Source: Cryptomeria japonica (taxonomy: Eukaryota > Streptophyta > Pinopsida > Cupressales > Cupressaceae). Taken from it: a stretch of DNA of 64,000 nt. The position numbers and the translations under genes are program-made. The notes below the pieces were generated by a model that ran no database searches, was not told where the DNA came from, and saw only the letters and a list, made by a program, of their open reading frames with translations. The stretch is from the NCBI RefSeq assembly GCF_030272615.1, contig NC_081414.1:768132153-768196152 (forward strand), written 5' to 3'. This document shows positions 24,079 to 34,858 of the stretch, in pieces (positions within the stretch are counted from its first letter, which is position 1; every line of letters begins with the position of its first letter).

Positions 24079-25372
24079 TGTCATGTCCCCTCCTTGATCG
24101 TTATATATATATATCTTAATAAAGTAATTATTATTATTAGTTAAAAGAATAATTACCAGCAAATTATTTATTATTTATTATTTATTTATTTATTTATTAA
24201 ATTAATAATATTATAAACATAATTTACATATTATGTTTATTACTAATATTATTATTTATTATTTTATTATTATTATTATTTACTATTTACATGAAACATA
24301 ATTTATTATTTATTTATTAGTAATATTAAATTAATAATATTATCGATCACAATTGAAAGCAATGCTTTGTAAATGACAGAGATTAAGACATTAAATGTAT
24401 TAAGACAACGATCAACTTCAAGGGAGGTGGAGGAGAATACACGGGGAATGGGTAACTTATCCTTTCATATATTCAGATCGGGCAAGCTCTGCTGAGCGCT
24501 TTTGCCTTCAGTCTATTCAGGTTGCTCTGTAGAGGATATTAAGGAGCAGCATAGCTCTCTGTTTTGCAGCCAATACCATCACATAGAAACCGAGTAATCT
24601 CAGGACCAACAGTCGATAAGGAACATCGTTTAGCCAACAATGATTAAGAATTATAAACCTATGCATGCCGATTAAAGATTAACTAATCGACTGATTAAGT
24701 CGATGTCCTGATTAAATATGAAGTGATTAGAAGATAAAGACTAGGCAAATATAAATTCAACCCAATAAGTTGATTAATCAATGTTCAGCCTCAGCTATTA
24801 ATAATCGAATGGCAATACTTGTCCCTCCAATTTCACCATCCCAATCGATAAATAGATCAATCGTCATTATACGATATCCAGTCCATAATGGCTAATAAGT
24901 ATAAACCATGAAGAGACACGATTTTGACTAGGGGATAGTAATTGTAATAATTAAGATACCAATTGTAAGAGGTATAAGGGTAGCGATTAAGTGTGGCCAC
25001 AGTTGTTATGAAAGATGTCGATCCAGAAGAGATATGACTCATCAATCCCAAAGGTTGCCATCCGTCCAATTTGGGAGATATAAGAGTTAGATCAAAAAAA
25101 TCATTCAAAGGAGACCTTTTGGGGGATATATATGATGGGACAGACATCGATCAGATCAGAACTATTAAGTTACAGGCAGTAACATCCTTGTTCTTGGGGG
25201 TATGCATGGGAACATGCTTAATAGGTAAGCATAATATATAGAGTCTGATAATGTTTTATGCAGAATTTAATGGTAAAATTCATATAAACTACATTATGTA
25301 TGACAGCCACTCTTAATTCCATCTACAGTGGCAGACCAGATCTGATGCATGTCAGATATGTCTGTCCTTACA
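24079..25372 (+). mobile_element. LTR-like segment S (TGTCATGTCCCC ... TCCTTACA)
   Basis: The start TGTCATGTCCCC and end TCTGTCCTTACA form imperfect inverted termini like those of the solo LTR at 58158. A strongly AT-rich tract of ATT and ATTT repeats lies at 24110-24350. No ORF. The flanks CTAGC and GTTAT do not match, and the neighbours are different elements (H on the left, E on the right). This suggests a recombination or deletion rather than a simple insertion. Boundaries are moderately certain. Confidence 0.45.
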
Positions 25373-25376
25373 GTTA

Positions 25377-25983
25377 TTAAATAACACTGGGTGAACCTTC
25401 CTGCTGCAAATCGATCACATCCAAGGCATCTGAGCAAGCATCAAAAATGCTTTCCCAATCCCGCATCAACTTTTGAAAGTTATTGATGTGAATCATGAGA
25501 GAAACCAATTCATCTAGTTGATTCTTCCTTATAGATTCCAACTGCTTGAGTAAATAAACTTCCATCTTTTCTTTCAACTCTTCCAAGTTCAAATTGCTGG
25601 AAGCGTGGACATATTGTCCCAATAATTCTTCAATAGATGTAAGGATCTTGGATTGTATATCTTGAATGGATTCTTCCATCTCAATGCATTCTTGCTTTGC
25701 ATGATCATATACTGACTTCCGCATGGCCAAAGAACAATACCAACCATGGAAATCATAACATTGCCTTCCTGAACAACTCTCCTAGATCAATGTGGACATA
25801 GGAATTCGCTTCAACACCTTAAGACAAGGAACAGTCTTCTCCTACACTTGTTGGAAATCTTTCAAAACTCCTTCCAAGTACTACATCCTAAATATGAGCA
25901 TTGTTGTCTTATCAAATGCTTGGACAAACTGAGCTAGGAAATCATCCGCTTGCTTCAAAACATCTTCTATCCATCTTCCAACC
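25377..25983 (-). pseudogene. Element gene, E copy, 3' portion
   Basis: Homologous to the C-terminal helical part of the B protein: the segment around LMIHINNFQKLMRDWESIF aligns with MLLIDRTKELEPTWDTALL of B. In-frame stops occur near 25884 and in the two hundred bases below. The frame on the right side of D (ending NTYQE) continues here as VGRWIEDVLKQ, so D interrupted this gene. It stops at 25377 next to S; the last 30 or so codons and the terminal domain of E are missing. Confidence 0.65.
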
Positions 25984-26549
25984 TGTTGTGACGTGTTCAC
26001 ACATCGCCCCATTGCAAATGGGGACCCCTGCTTTTTGCTTTCTAGGGTTTGTTTTTCTGAGTTTCTAGGGTTTTGTCTGTTAGCCATTGCTTTTCGAGTG
26101 TCGCCAGGGGGATCACTAGGATGGCAGGCTCTGCTTGAGCCGAGGTGAGTCTTTGGGGCCCTAGAATTAGGGTTTCTTTGAAAGTCTTCCTTAGGGCTTG
26201 GTTTTGCTCTTGTTGCTAATTGTGTCTTGCTTGGTGAGTGAGTATCATTCTTGAAGGTCTGAGTTAGGTCGAGTTGGTGAGTGATGAAGTCTGGAATGTC
26301 ATCCTGATCTTCAAATGCCCTGAAATTTGGCTAAGTCTGGAATGTCTTGATCCTGAAATTTGACTAAGTCTGGAAAACTGAAGAATCCTCCAAAAACTAG
26401 ATTTTGCAATATAACTCTTGGAGGTCCGAAACCACTCTCAAACATCCTGACAGTATATATGGAATATAACTTAAAGTATAATCTTTCTTCTTTCTTATAC
26501 TTAAATGTTATATTCCATAAAATGATCCTGACAGAGAGACCAAAATGTC

Positions 26550-29500
26550 AAATTTCGCTCCTGACCCTTCCAAAGGGTCCAGAGTGAAATTCTTGAAAAC
26601 GCTCATTTTTCTTTTAGCAAGAGTCAAGACCAAGGTGGAGATGCATGAGGAAGGATCTATGTTTGCCTCCCAAAGAGGATGAGAGTTGGAAAAGTCAAGG
26701 ATCAAACCCAAAAGGTGAATTTCGCTCCTGACCCTTCCAAAGGGTCCAGAGCGAAAATCTTTGTAGCTCTCATTTCCTTTCTAATTTTGACTAAGTGTTG
26801 GTCTCTAAGGCACGTTGGAAGATAAATTAGTATGTTTTTGCCTTGAGATGGAGTTGGATGGTTTTGAAGATCAAGATTTTAGCCTAAAAGAGAATTTCGC
26901 TCCTGACCCTTCCAAAGGGTCCAGAGCGAAATTCATTATATACTTCATTTTCTCCCTTGTTTTAGCTTGAAACCTTGCTCCTTTGATGAAGAATGATCTA
27001 TATTTGCCTCCAGGAGAAAATTGAAGTTTGAAAAATGAACAATCAAGCCCAAATTGTGATTTTCGCTCCTGACCCTTCCAAAGGGTCCAAAGCAAAAATC
27101 CTCCTAAGGCTCATTTCCTCCCTAGTTTGACCAAATTTTGATTTGCAAGGCATCTTGAAGGGAAGAGTGGACATGTTTGGACTTTGGAAATGTTTGAAAG
27201 CCTTGAAAAAATGAAGGATTCTAGCCAAGGGAAATTTCGCTCCTGACCCTTCCAAAGGGTCCAAAGCGAAATTCATCATCAACTTCATTTGCTACCTTGT
27301 TTGAGCTTGAAACCTTGTCCCTTAGGTGGAAAATGAACTAAGTTTGCTTCTTGAGATGGTTTGAAGTTGGAGAAGTGAGTGATCAAGCCTAGAATGAGAT
27401 TTTCGCTCCTGACCCTTCCAAAGGGTTCAGAGCGAAATTCCTTGCAAGCCTATTCTTTTGACCTTGTTTTGGCTTAAGACCTTATCCCTTGGGTGAAGAA
27501 TGATGTCTAGTTGTCTTCTAGAGTGGATTGGAGTTGAAGAAATGGAGAATCAAGCCTAGAATGAGATTTTTGCTCCTGACCCTTCCAAAGGGTCCAGAGC
27601 AAAAATCTTAAAATCACCTTATTTTCCTTACAAAATCAAGTCAACTTTGAGTCTTTATAGTTTGGATGAGTGTGAGGAGAGGTGTTCTTGCCCTGTTGAA
27701 GTTGATTGAGGTCAAATGATGAAGGAGATAGCTCAAACCAAGGATTTCGCTCCTGACCCTTCCAAAGGGTCCAAAGCAAAATTCCTAGAAACACCTTTTT
27801 TTTTTTTCCATTGGAGGAGGTCAAGTCCTTGATTTTTTATGGCATGGATGGAAGTGGGATAGCATGTCCTTGCCTCTTGAGGTGATTTTGAGTTGGAGAA
27901 GTGAAGAATCAAGCCCAAATCATGATTTTTGCTCCTGACCCTTCCAAAGGGTCCAGAGCGAAAATCCTCCTAGACCTCATTTCCTTCCCTATTTGACCAA
28001 ATTGTGATGTCCAAAGCATGTTGAAAGGGAAAATGGACATGATCTTTCCTTTGAGAGTGTTTGATAGCATTGAGGAATGAGGGTTTTAGCCAAGAAAGGA
28101 ATTTTCGCTCCTGACCCTTCCAAAGGGTCCAGGGCGAAATTCCTTACAAGCATATATTTTTAACCTTGTTTGAGCTTAAAACCTTGTTCCTAGGTCGAAG
28201 AGAGATGAAATTTCACCTTGCAAAGAAGATTGGCATTGAAAGAATGATGATTTTGGGCTAGAAAAGGAAAATCGCTCCTGACCCTTCCAAAGGGTCCAGA
28301 GCGAAATTGTGCAAAACCTATCTTTTCCCTCAAATTTATGCCAAGTCTAGTGTGGGTCAAGATTAGAGGTGTCCTTAGGCATGTCCTTGAATGGTCAATA
28401 ATTATCAAGTTTGAAGGAATTAAGCCAAATGCTGAAAATCGCTCTTGAACCTCCCAAAGGGTCCAGGGCAAAAATTCTTCAACCACCTATTTCCCCTTGC
28501 AAAATCATGTCAAACTTGGGTTGGATGTGAGAGGAGAAGTGTTTTCTAGCCTTTTGAGGTGAATTCAACTTGAAATAATGGAGGAATAAGCCTAAATTAA
28601 GAAATTCGCTCCTGACCCTTCCAAAGGGTCCAGAGTGAATTTTCTCTAAATCATCTTTTTTCCCAATTTTGTGCCAAGCCAAGTGCTGACTAGGGCGAGT
28701 TTTGATGGAAGAGGTCCTCAGGAATGACTTTGACTTAGCAATGATTATCAAATTTGAAGGAATTGAGCCAAAAAGTGATTTTCGCTCCTGACCCTTCCAA
28801 AGGGTCCAGAGCGAAAATCTTAAAACCACCTATTTTTCTTGCAAGTCTAGTCAAACGTTAGGTTTTCATGGCTTGGATGGGTGCGAGGAGACATGTTCTT
28901 GCCTTTTGAAGTTAATTGGTGTTGAAAAATGATGGAAATTAGCCCAAACCAAGGATTTCGCTCCTGACCCTTCCAAAGGGTCCAGAGCGAAAATCTTAGG
29001 ATCACCTACTTTCTTTGCAAGACAAGTCAAAATTTTGATTTTTATGGCCTAGTTAGGAGTGAGGCAATGTGTCCTTAGTCTTGGAGGTGAATTCAAGTTA
29101 AAATGATGGAGGAATGAGCCTAAAACAAGATTTTTGCTCCTGACCCTTCCAAAGGGTCTAGAGAGAAAATCCTAAAAACCATCATTTTCTCCAAAATTTG
29201 TGCCAAGCCAAGCCTAGACCTAGGTAAGATAAGCCCTTAAGATTGCCCTTGAATGGATTTTGGCCACCAAAAATGTAGATTTTGAGCTAAGACGAGGATT
29301 TCGCTCCTGACCCTTCCAAAGGGTCCAGAGCGAAATCCTAGAGAGAACCTGTCCCTGGCCATGATTTTGAGCGAATTTTCCCTTTTAGGCCTTCCGGGGA
29401 TCAAGTAAATGTTGTCAAGTTGAGAGATAGATCCAATTGAGGGATTCAAGGGGAGACAAAGTGAGAAGAAAGGAATTGAGTGAGGGAAGACAAGCTAGGA

Positions 29501-30075
29501 ATGAATTTCGCTCCTGACCCTTCCAAAGGGTCCAAAGCGAAATTCTTCAAATCAACTATTTTTTCCCTTGTATGAGGCCAAGACTTTGATTCTTAGGACG
29601 TGGTTGAGGATGGCAAGATGTTATTTAGCCTTGCAAGATAGATTGGAGTGAAGAAGATGAAGGATCAAGCTTAAAACTTGAATTTCGCTCCTGACCCTTC
29701 CAAAGGGTCCAGGGCGAAATTCATAAAATGTCCTTTTCCTTCAAGATTGAGCTAAGCCAAGACGGTGATCAAGGCAAATTGGACCTAAAGATGGCCATAT
29801 GCAAGTGTTTCATTAGGTTTTGAGTCCAAGAGATAAGGATTTTGAGCTAAAGAGTGGATTTCACTCCTGACCCTTCCAAAGGGTCCAGAGCGAAATTCCC
29901 AAAATCACCTAGTTTGCCCATGAGGAAGGTCAAGTTGTGGATTCCTAGCCTTTGGTGAGGAGAAGGATAGCGTATGCTTGCCTTGGAAGGCATTTTGGAG
30001 TAGAGACATGGTGGAATTTGTTCAAAAATGCAATATTCGCTCTTGACCCTTCTAGAGGGTCCAGGGCGAAATTCT
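26550..30075 (+). repeat. Hairpin array of D, 21 units
   Basis: Cores start near 26554, 26722, 26897, 27062, 27237, 27404, 27570, 27746, 27927, 28107, 28273, 28439, 28604, 28781, 28957, 29134, 29298, 29507, 29685, 29859 and 30037. Mean spacing is about 174 bases. Core: outer arms CGCTC/GAGCG, internal loop CT/CA, inner arms GACCCTT/AAGGGTC, loop CCA. In many units the outer stem extends another five or six pairs. Spacers are related but much less conserved (GAAGTTGGAG, AATCAAGCC strings). No CRISPR features: spacers are not unique inserts and no cas genes exist in this eukaryotic context. Confidence 0.9.
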
Positions 30076-30194
30076 TATAGTGCCTGTCCCTGGAAAGAAT
30101 CTTGAACTAACTTCATTTTAATATCTTTTGTTGATGATTTAAGGTGTGAAATACTATGTTGAAATGAATTTATTATGTCCTTAATCATCTTTTG

Positions 30195-30385
30195 ATTTGT
30201 TTTTGCAGATGAAAGAAGATCAAGCCAAGACAAGGACGACCTTCTCCAGTCCAGCATCAACAAGGACGGCCTTCTCCGGTCCAGCATCATCAGGGAGGAC
30301 CTCTTCCAGTCCAGCATTTCAAGGAAAGGTACACCATCCATCCTGCACATCAAAGACAAAGGAGGTTAAAGCAAGGGTTCGTTGA
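30195..30385 (+). CDS. Splice acceptor and 58-codon ORF of D
   Basis: TTGTTTTTGCAG ends at 30208 and is followed directly by ATG at 30209. The ORF MKEDQAKTRTT to KARVR has a small internal repeat of SSPASTRTAFSGPASSGRT type (24-base DNA units, about 30235-30330). The Ser/Thr/Pro-rich sequence matches no domain I know. The acceptor with its donor-like partner at 26144 would make the whole hairpin array an intron. Prediction only. Confidence 0.35.
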
Positions 30386-31276
30386 AGAGGCAGACAATTT
30401 CAGAAGAGTTAATTAAAGTTAGCTTCTCAGCATCATCAAATTGAATATCTACCAAGATGCAAGTGTCAGACAAGGTGGCATCCCAATCATCACTCTTCTA
30501 GTCGGATTGGTCCACCTCAACGTGTCCAGATTCAATGTACCTGACTCATCAAAGATGGCACAAATTTCGATGTACCTACCTGTTGACGTGTATTTTCTAC
30601 ACAATCATACACAGAATAAAATACCAATAGGTATCTTATCCTCTCTTGAGAAAATAGTCTCTAACTGCTGAAGATCTGCAAAAAGGATCAGTTAGATGGA
30701 CTCCAAGGTTCTTTTAGTGGGGTCTCCACGTGTGGACAAGCTTTTTTAGTGGTATGATGTGATTTGCTGTTTCCTCCAAGGCGTCTTACGGATTCCAAAG
30801 GCTCGAAGATTTTACTAATCTAAAAGGAACTTTCAAAAAAAAGGCAAAAGGACAGGGTTTAAGGAAGTCTAATCTAGCCTAACCCTATGAATGACTTAGC
30901 ATGAATGAGATTTGGCAAGACTCAACCAACTTCAATTTTGCCATAAGATAACAACTCAATTGAAATTAGTGCGATCTTCTAAGGTAATAACGGTGTTCAA
31001 TGCATCAAAGACCAAGGACACTACTATGAAGGTACATATCCTAGATACGAAAATGCTTGAAGGTTAAGGACGCAAAGTGTTTTCCAGTCGACCACGCAAG
31101 GCGTTCCTACAATCAGCAAGAAGCTAGTGGTTTGGATTACGAATCCTACCAAATATCAAATCTCACACTTAGTCTTTCAAATTAACAAACTACTTTGATT
31201 GAGCGTGATTCAAGTACATCCAACAACCATGAAGATAACTTAAGAAATTTGCAACAAAACACCATAACTTCAATAT

Positions 31277-31532
31277 TTTATTGATTTCCAAGTCATCATA
31301 TACAACAATTGCTTGAATTTCTCTCTTCAAGACTCAATCCTGCTACAAAATAAAAATTGCTTCTAACTCTAATCTCTCTATTACATCAACTATTATCTCT
31401 TACACTATTCACTATTAACTATTTGAAATGAAAAAATGGGGGTATAAATAGCATCCCCAGTTACAATGAAAGGTCCAGATTGAAAATAAATCAATGGACA
31501 AGATCATGACACCTAAACCCTAATTAGGGTTT
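31277..31532 (-). promoter_or_regulatory. Promoter-like block of B: telo-box palindrome, TATA, AATAAA
   Basis: AAACCCTAATTAGGGTTT at 31515-31532; CTATTTATACC on the minus strand at 31441-31451; AATAAA at 31282-31277. The order and distances match A. It lies downstream of the B gene, so it would drive transcription out of the unit, as an LTR promoter does. What drives the gene itself is not evident. Confidence 0.6.
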
Positions 31533-31634
31533 GTTACAAATGACCTCCTTTTTACTGAACAATATTAAATACATAGCCAAATATTAAATTTGGCACAAAA
31601 ATCTAGGAGGTATCAACCAATGAGAAATAAGATG

Positions 31635-34600
31635 TCATGTCATCTGTAACAACCTTTCATCTAGAATCTTATTCCCTTTCCAACTCTCTTTCTTAGCATA
31701 TGCAATGAATTTTGTCACGATTCCTTCGATTTCTGTGTTTGGAATCTCGGGAAGATTCTTGATACTCTCTTCTAAGTGGATAACCTGATCAAATGCATCT
31801 AGAAGAGCTGTGTCCCAAGTAGGTTCAAGTTCCTTTGTTCTATCAATCAGGAGCATGGTGGCATACATCTGATCATACTGCTCATCTGTAACATCTGCGT
31901 CCTTGCGAAAGATGATCTTGATTCTATCCTCAAATTCTTGTAAATCCACATCTGTCTCGACCTCGATCCTTCTGCCAAGAATGGTACGAAGTACCTCAAA
32001 TACTCTGTCCTGGATCGGATTGATCACCTCCTCAACTTGACCACATCTAACACTGATGTCCTCGAAGAGAACACTCTTTATATGGAGTAAGGTTGACCAC
32101 TGAAACAAACTGTGAGAATCACCTTCTAAGATCCTCTCTTGTGCTAAAATTCTTCTGGATGTGTGTCTTATAACTTTCAAGACAGGGATGACAACGTCCT
32201 TGGTATGGGCAAACGCAGCTACTGTTGCCATCAATCTGTGGATTATCTCAAGAACTTGGATAGCCTGATGGGTGATCTTCGACATCCTTGTAACAAACTC
32301 AATGGCCACCGTGTGAGATCTATCCATCCAACTACATGTACGCTGGACCAGGTTCCTGAATCTTTCTGCTTCATTGATCGATTGAAGGGGCAATGCCTGT
32401 AATGGTGATCTAACTGGATCCTGACGTCCCAAAGGTTCATTGATGTGACTGAAATATGTCCTCCATGCACCGACCTCTCTCTCAAGCTTTCTATTCTTTT
32501 CTACTTCTTCTCTAAGCTTGTCCTTCAATGCCTCAAATGTGTCGGTGGCATCATCTAAAGTCTGCTCTGCTGTGGATGGTCCTAACTCAATAGTCTGTAT
32601 ATGATAGTCTTCTGCTAGGATCTCACCCTCATATTTGTCTGCTGCTGGTGTAGCTATCTGCAGTTTTCTAGATCCAGTCTCATCTCGAATCATCTTGGAC
32701 ATCTTTGTAGCCTTCTTCTTCTCTGTTGTCATATGTGAACGTCCCACGAGGCTCTCTAAATCAATTGCACTGTCCTCGTCCTCAATTACGATCACCTTGG
32801 TTAATCTTTCCTTCAACCAATCTGGGATATTCGATCTTGTCTCTTGAACTTGAATTTCTTTATGTACTATTTCTTCTTGTCTGGGAGGAGATGTTACTTC
32901 GTTATCTTCTTCTAAATCATAGTCTTGGAGAGATCCATCGGATGAAACATGCTGTGCCTGTCCTTCCTCCTGTCTATCATTCTGTACCATCGATTCCATG
33001 GACTCTTCCACTCGAACTGTTCTATCCTCTGGTCTGGAAGAAGTACCTGGTGTTTGATCTTTGTTGGCACCTTGCTTTTTCTTGGAAGACTCTTTCTTTT
33101 CTGATCTTTCCTTTCTCTTCGAACCTCTCGAATGGAGATTGCCCTCACTGGCACATCGAAGGTTACCTTCACCTGAATTCCTAGGATTAGGATTGCCTTC
33201 ACTAACACTGGCTCCACCTTCGGCTGGTTTCTCTTCCAAAGTAAAAGACATAGCTATGCCCTGTTCTCTCAACTTCTGATGCTGAACGTCTACCCATCTG
33301 CGAGTACAAGACAAGACTGGTGCCATCAAATCATCTAAATCCACGGCCTCGGGCTCATTCCAATTCAAACTAATTGTTTTACTTTCTCTATCATATGAAG
33401 ATTGGATGTGCCTGCCGTTGTCCTGAGCTTGGTCGGCTACTCTGTAAATCTTGCATTTCCTGATGAAATCCAAAGGCAATCTAGAATGTATCTTTCGTTT
33501 CACTTCGAGATCATCTAGGAGATTCATCATAAAATCTTCAATTTGGTACTCATGTCTAAATCTTCTACCGACCGTCTCCTCTAAATGTCCAAGTGGATCA
33601 AAACTATTCCTCCAAGCAAAAGATGAAAAAGGATACAAGGCTAACTCCTTCTCTGCGTCATCCATGGCTGAGACATTGGGACATACCTCAACTGAATTAC
33701 CCAAAATGATAGGTACCTGAACTCCATTCTGATGTCTGTGTCTGAATGCCTTCACATATGCTGCCAACTGCCTTGTTACTTCAAGTAACACAATTCTGTC
33801 TGTCGGGTACCTCGGCAACATGTATGGAGGTAAAGGACATCCATGCACTCTAATGTAAGTGAACTTGGGAAACTGAATGAACCAAGCACCGTACCTCTTG
33901 ATGAATTCCTGGGCATCCTTAGATAATCTGTTGTGAATCCCTCCTTGCAACGTCCTTGTGATGTTCATCGTGAAAGTATCATTGACTAACTTGTAGTTCT
34001 TCCCTGGTGGATGATGCAAGTAGGTATAGGATTCACAAGCTCTGACCTCGCCGGGTCCTCTTCCAATCACTCCTCTGTGAGGTAGTCCTGCGTACTCAAC
34101 GCTCCTGATTAAGGCATAGATGACGTATGAACTCATGTGGAAGGACTTAGTAGCCCTGAGTCTTCTCAACTGTACGTCTAAGCAATGGCTAATTATCCTA
34201 GCCCAATGTATCGTACCCTTTCCTTGAACAATCACCTGGATGAAGTAAAACATCCATTTCTCAAAATAGAAGGCATGAGGTGCTCCTGTAACTCTGTTGA
34301 GCATGGTAATCAAATCTCTGTACTCCTCTTGGAAATCAATCCTGTGTGGTGTGTTCGGTACTTTGCTCAGACGGGGACGACTCTTGAGTAGCCAGTTCTT
34401 GTTGATTATGCTTAGGCAAGCATCTGGATCATCATCGTACACTGATCTGGCTCCTTCAATGCTCTTATATATCATGTCCCTGTGCTCTGGAAGATGGAAG
34501 GCTTCACTTATGGCTTCCTCTGAAAGGTACGCCAAAGTGTTTCCCTCATTGGACACAATTGTCCTGGACTGTGGATTGTAATGACGGGCACACTCGATCA

Positions 34601-34856
34601 TCAACTCGTGGCACTGAATAGCTGGAGGAAAACCGGCCGCCTTAATGATACCACTCTCTATTATTCTCCGGGCGACAGGTGATGGCTTGCCGATGTAAGG
34701 GACCTCCCGGAACTTCTTCGTGCTAAAGTTCCCCAAGTTTGTATCTCCAATGTTGCTCCACTTGGACACGATCTTGGTCTCCACTTCTTCAGTCTTCTGA
34801 TCTTCTTTCATGAGAGCCGAGCGGCTGGTTGATGCTCCCGCCTTTGGGGTCGCCAT
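31635..34856 (-). CDS. Intact 1,073-residue element protein of unknown function
   Basis: The start MATPKAGASTSRS is preferred over an in-frame upstream ATG at 34907 because homology begins there and a splice acceptor may lie just before it. Residues about 30-480 form a globular part conserved in C and E, with AAGFPPAIQC, ECARHYNP, EEAISEAFHLP, LNRVTGAPHA, FEKWMFYF, VNDTFTMNITRTLQGG and LPRYPTDRIVLLEVTRQL. Residues 575-600 are a basic stretch, KRKERSEKKESSKKK, a possible nuclear signal. Residues 600-760 are acidic; about 765-795 a probable coiled coil; 820-1073 all-helical. No RT, RNase H, integrase, protease or transposase motif. The EEAISEAFHLP region faintly recalls transposon-associated plant domains, but I would not assign one. 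It ends 54 bases inside the family's terminal domain. Confidence 0.85.
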   Translation of the reverse strand: MATPKAGASTSRSALMKEDQKTEEVETKIVSKWSNIGDTNLGNFSTKKFREVPYIGKPSPVARRIIESGIIKAAGFPPAIQCHELMIECARHYNPQSRTIVSNEGNTLAYLSEEAISEAFHLPEHRDMIYKSIEGARSVYDDDPDACLSIINKNWLLKSRPRLSKVPNTPHRIDFQEEYRDLITMLNRVTGAPHAFYFEKWMFYFIQVIVQGKGTIHWARIISHCLDVQLRRLRATKSFHMSSYVIYALIRSVEYAGLPHRGVIGRGPGEVRACESYTYLHHPPGKNYKLVNDTFTMNITRTLQGGIHNRLSKDAQEFIKRYGAWFIQFPKFTYIRVHGCPLPPYMLPRYPTDRIVLLEVTRQLAAYVKAFRHRHQNGVQVPIILGNSVEVCPNVSAMDDAEKELALYPFSSFAWRNSFDPLGHLEETVGRRFRHEYQIEDFMMNLLDDLEVKRKIHSRLPLDFIRKCKIYRVADQAQDNGRHIQSSYDRESKTISLNWNEPEAVDLDDLMAPVLSCTRRWVDVQHQKLREQGIAMSFTLEEKPAEGGASVSEGNPNPRNSGEGNLRCASEGNLHSRGSKRKERSEKKESSKKKQGANKDQTPGTSSRPEDRTVRVEESMESMVQNDRQEEGQAQHVSSDGSLQDYDLEEDNEVTSPPRQEEIVHKEIQVQETRSNIPDWLKERLTKVIVIEDEDSAIDLESLVGRSHMTTEKKKATKMSKMIRDETGSRKLQIATPAADKYEGEILAEDYHIQTIELGPSTAEQTLDDATDTFEALKDKLREEVEKNRKLEREVGAWRTYFSHINEPLGRQDPVRSPLQALPLQSINEAERFRNLVQRTCSWMDRSHTVAIEFVTRMSKITHQAIQVLEIIHRLMATVAAFAHTKDVVIPVLKVIRHTSRRILAQERILEGDSHSLFQWSTLLHIKSVLFEDISVRCGQVEEVINPIQDRVFEVLRTILGRRIEVETDVDLQEFEDRIKIIFRKDADVTDEQYDQMYATMLLIDRTKELEPTWDTALLDAFDQVIHLEESIKNLPEIPNTEIEGIVTKFIAYAKKESWKGNKILDERLLQMT

Positions 34857-34858
34857 AC

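Larger units (their letters stand above)
25984..30580 (+). mobile_element. Element D, left part (5' terminus, hairpin array, 3' exon)
   Basis: Gene-less unit of the family. Begins TGTTGTGACGTGTTCACAC. It is flanked by CAACC at 25979-25983 and, after the right part, at 39448-39452, an exact TSD. B is inserted after 30580. Contents: terminal hairpins, a donor-like GAG/GTGAGT at 26144-26150, leader to 26550, a 21-unit hairpin array, acceptor-like site at 30208, short ORF, then sequence up to the B insertion that matches J at about 16660-16970. D interrupts the E gene. Confidence 0.9.

Noticed and set aside
24110-24350. Origin or matrix-attachment region in the AT-rich tract of S
   Set aside because: Only base composition supports it; simple ATT/ATTT slippage explains the tract.
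26508-29449. Short ORFs in the D and G arrays (ALDPLEGSGAK, SGPFGRVRS repeats)
   Set aside because: Translations of the hairpin core in several frames; no conserved start or length.
26550-30075. CRISPR-like pattern of palindromic repeats with regular spacing
   Set aside because: Eukaryotic context, spacers of about 140 bases related to one another, degenerate cores, no cas genes. It is a tandem repeat inside a transposable unit.
30581-31651. Conventional LTR of about 1 kb for element B
   Set aside because: The region looks like an LTR, but no second copy lies on the other side of the gene; the TSD places the unit's other end at 38376. It is the 3' domain of a larger unit.
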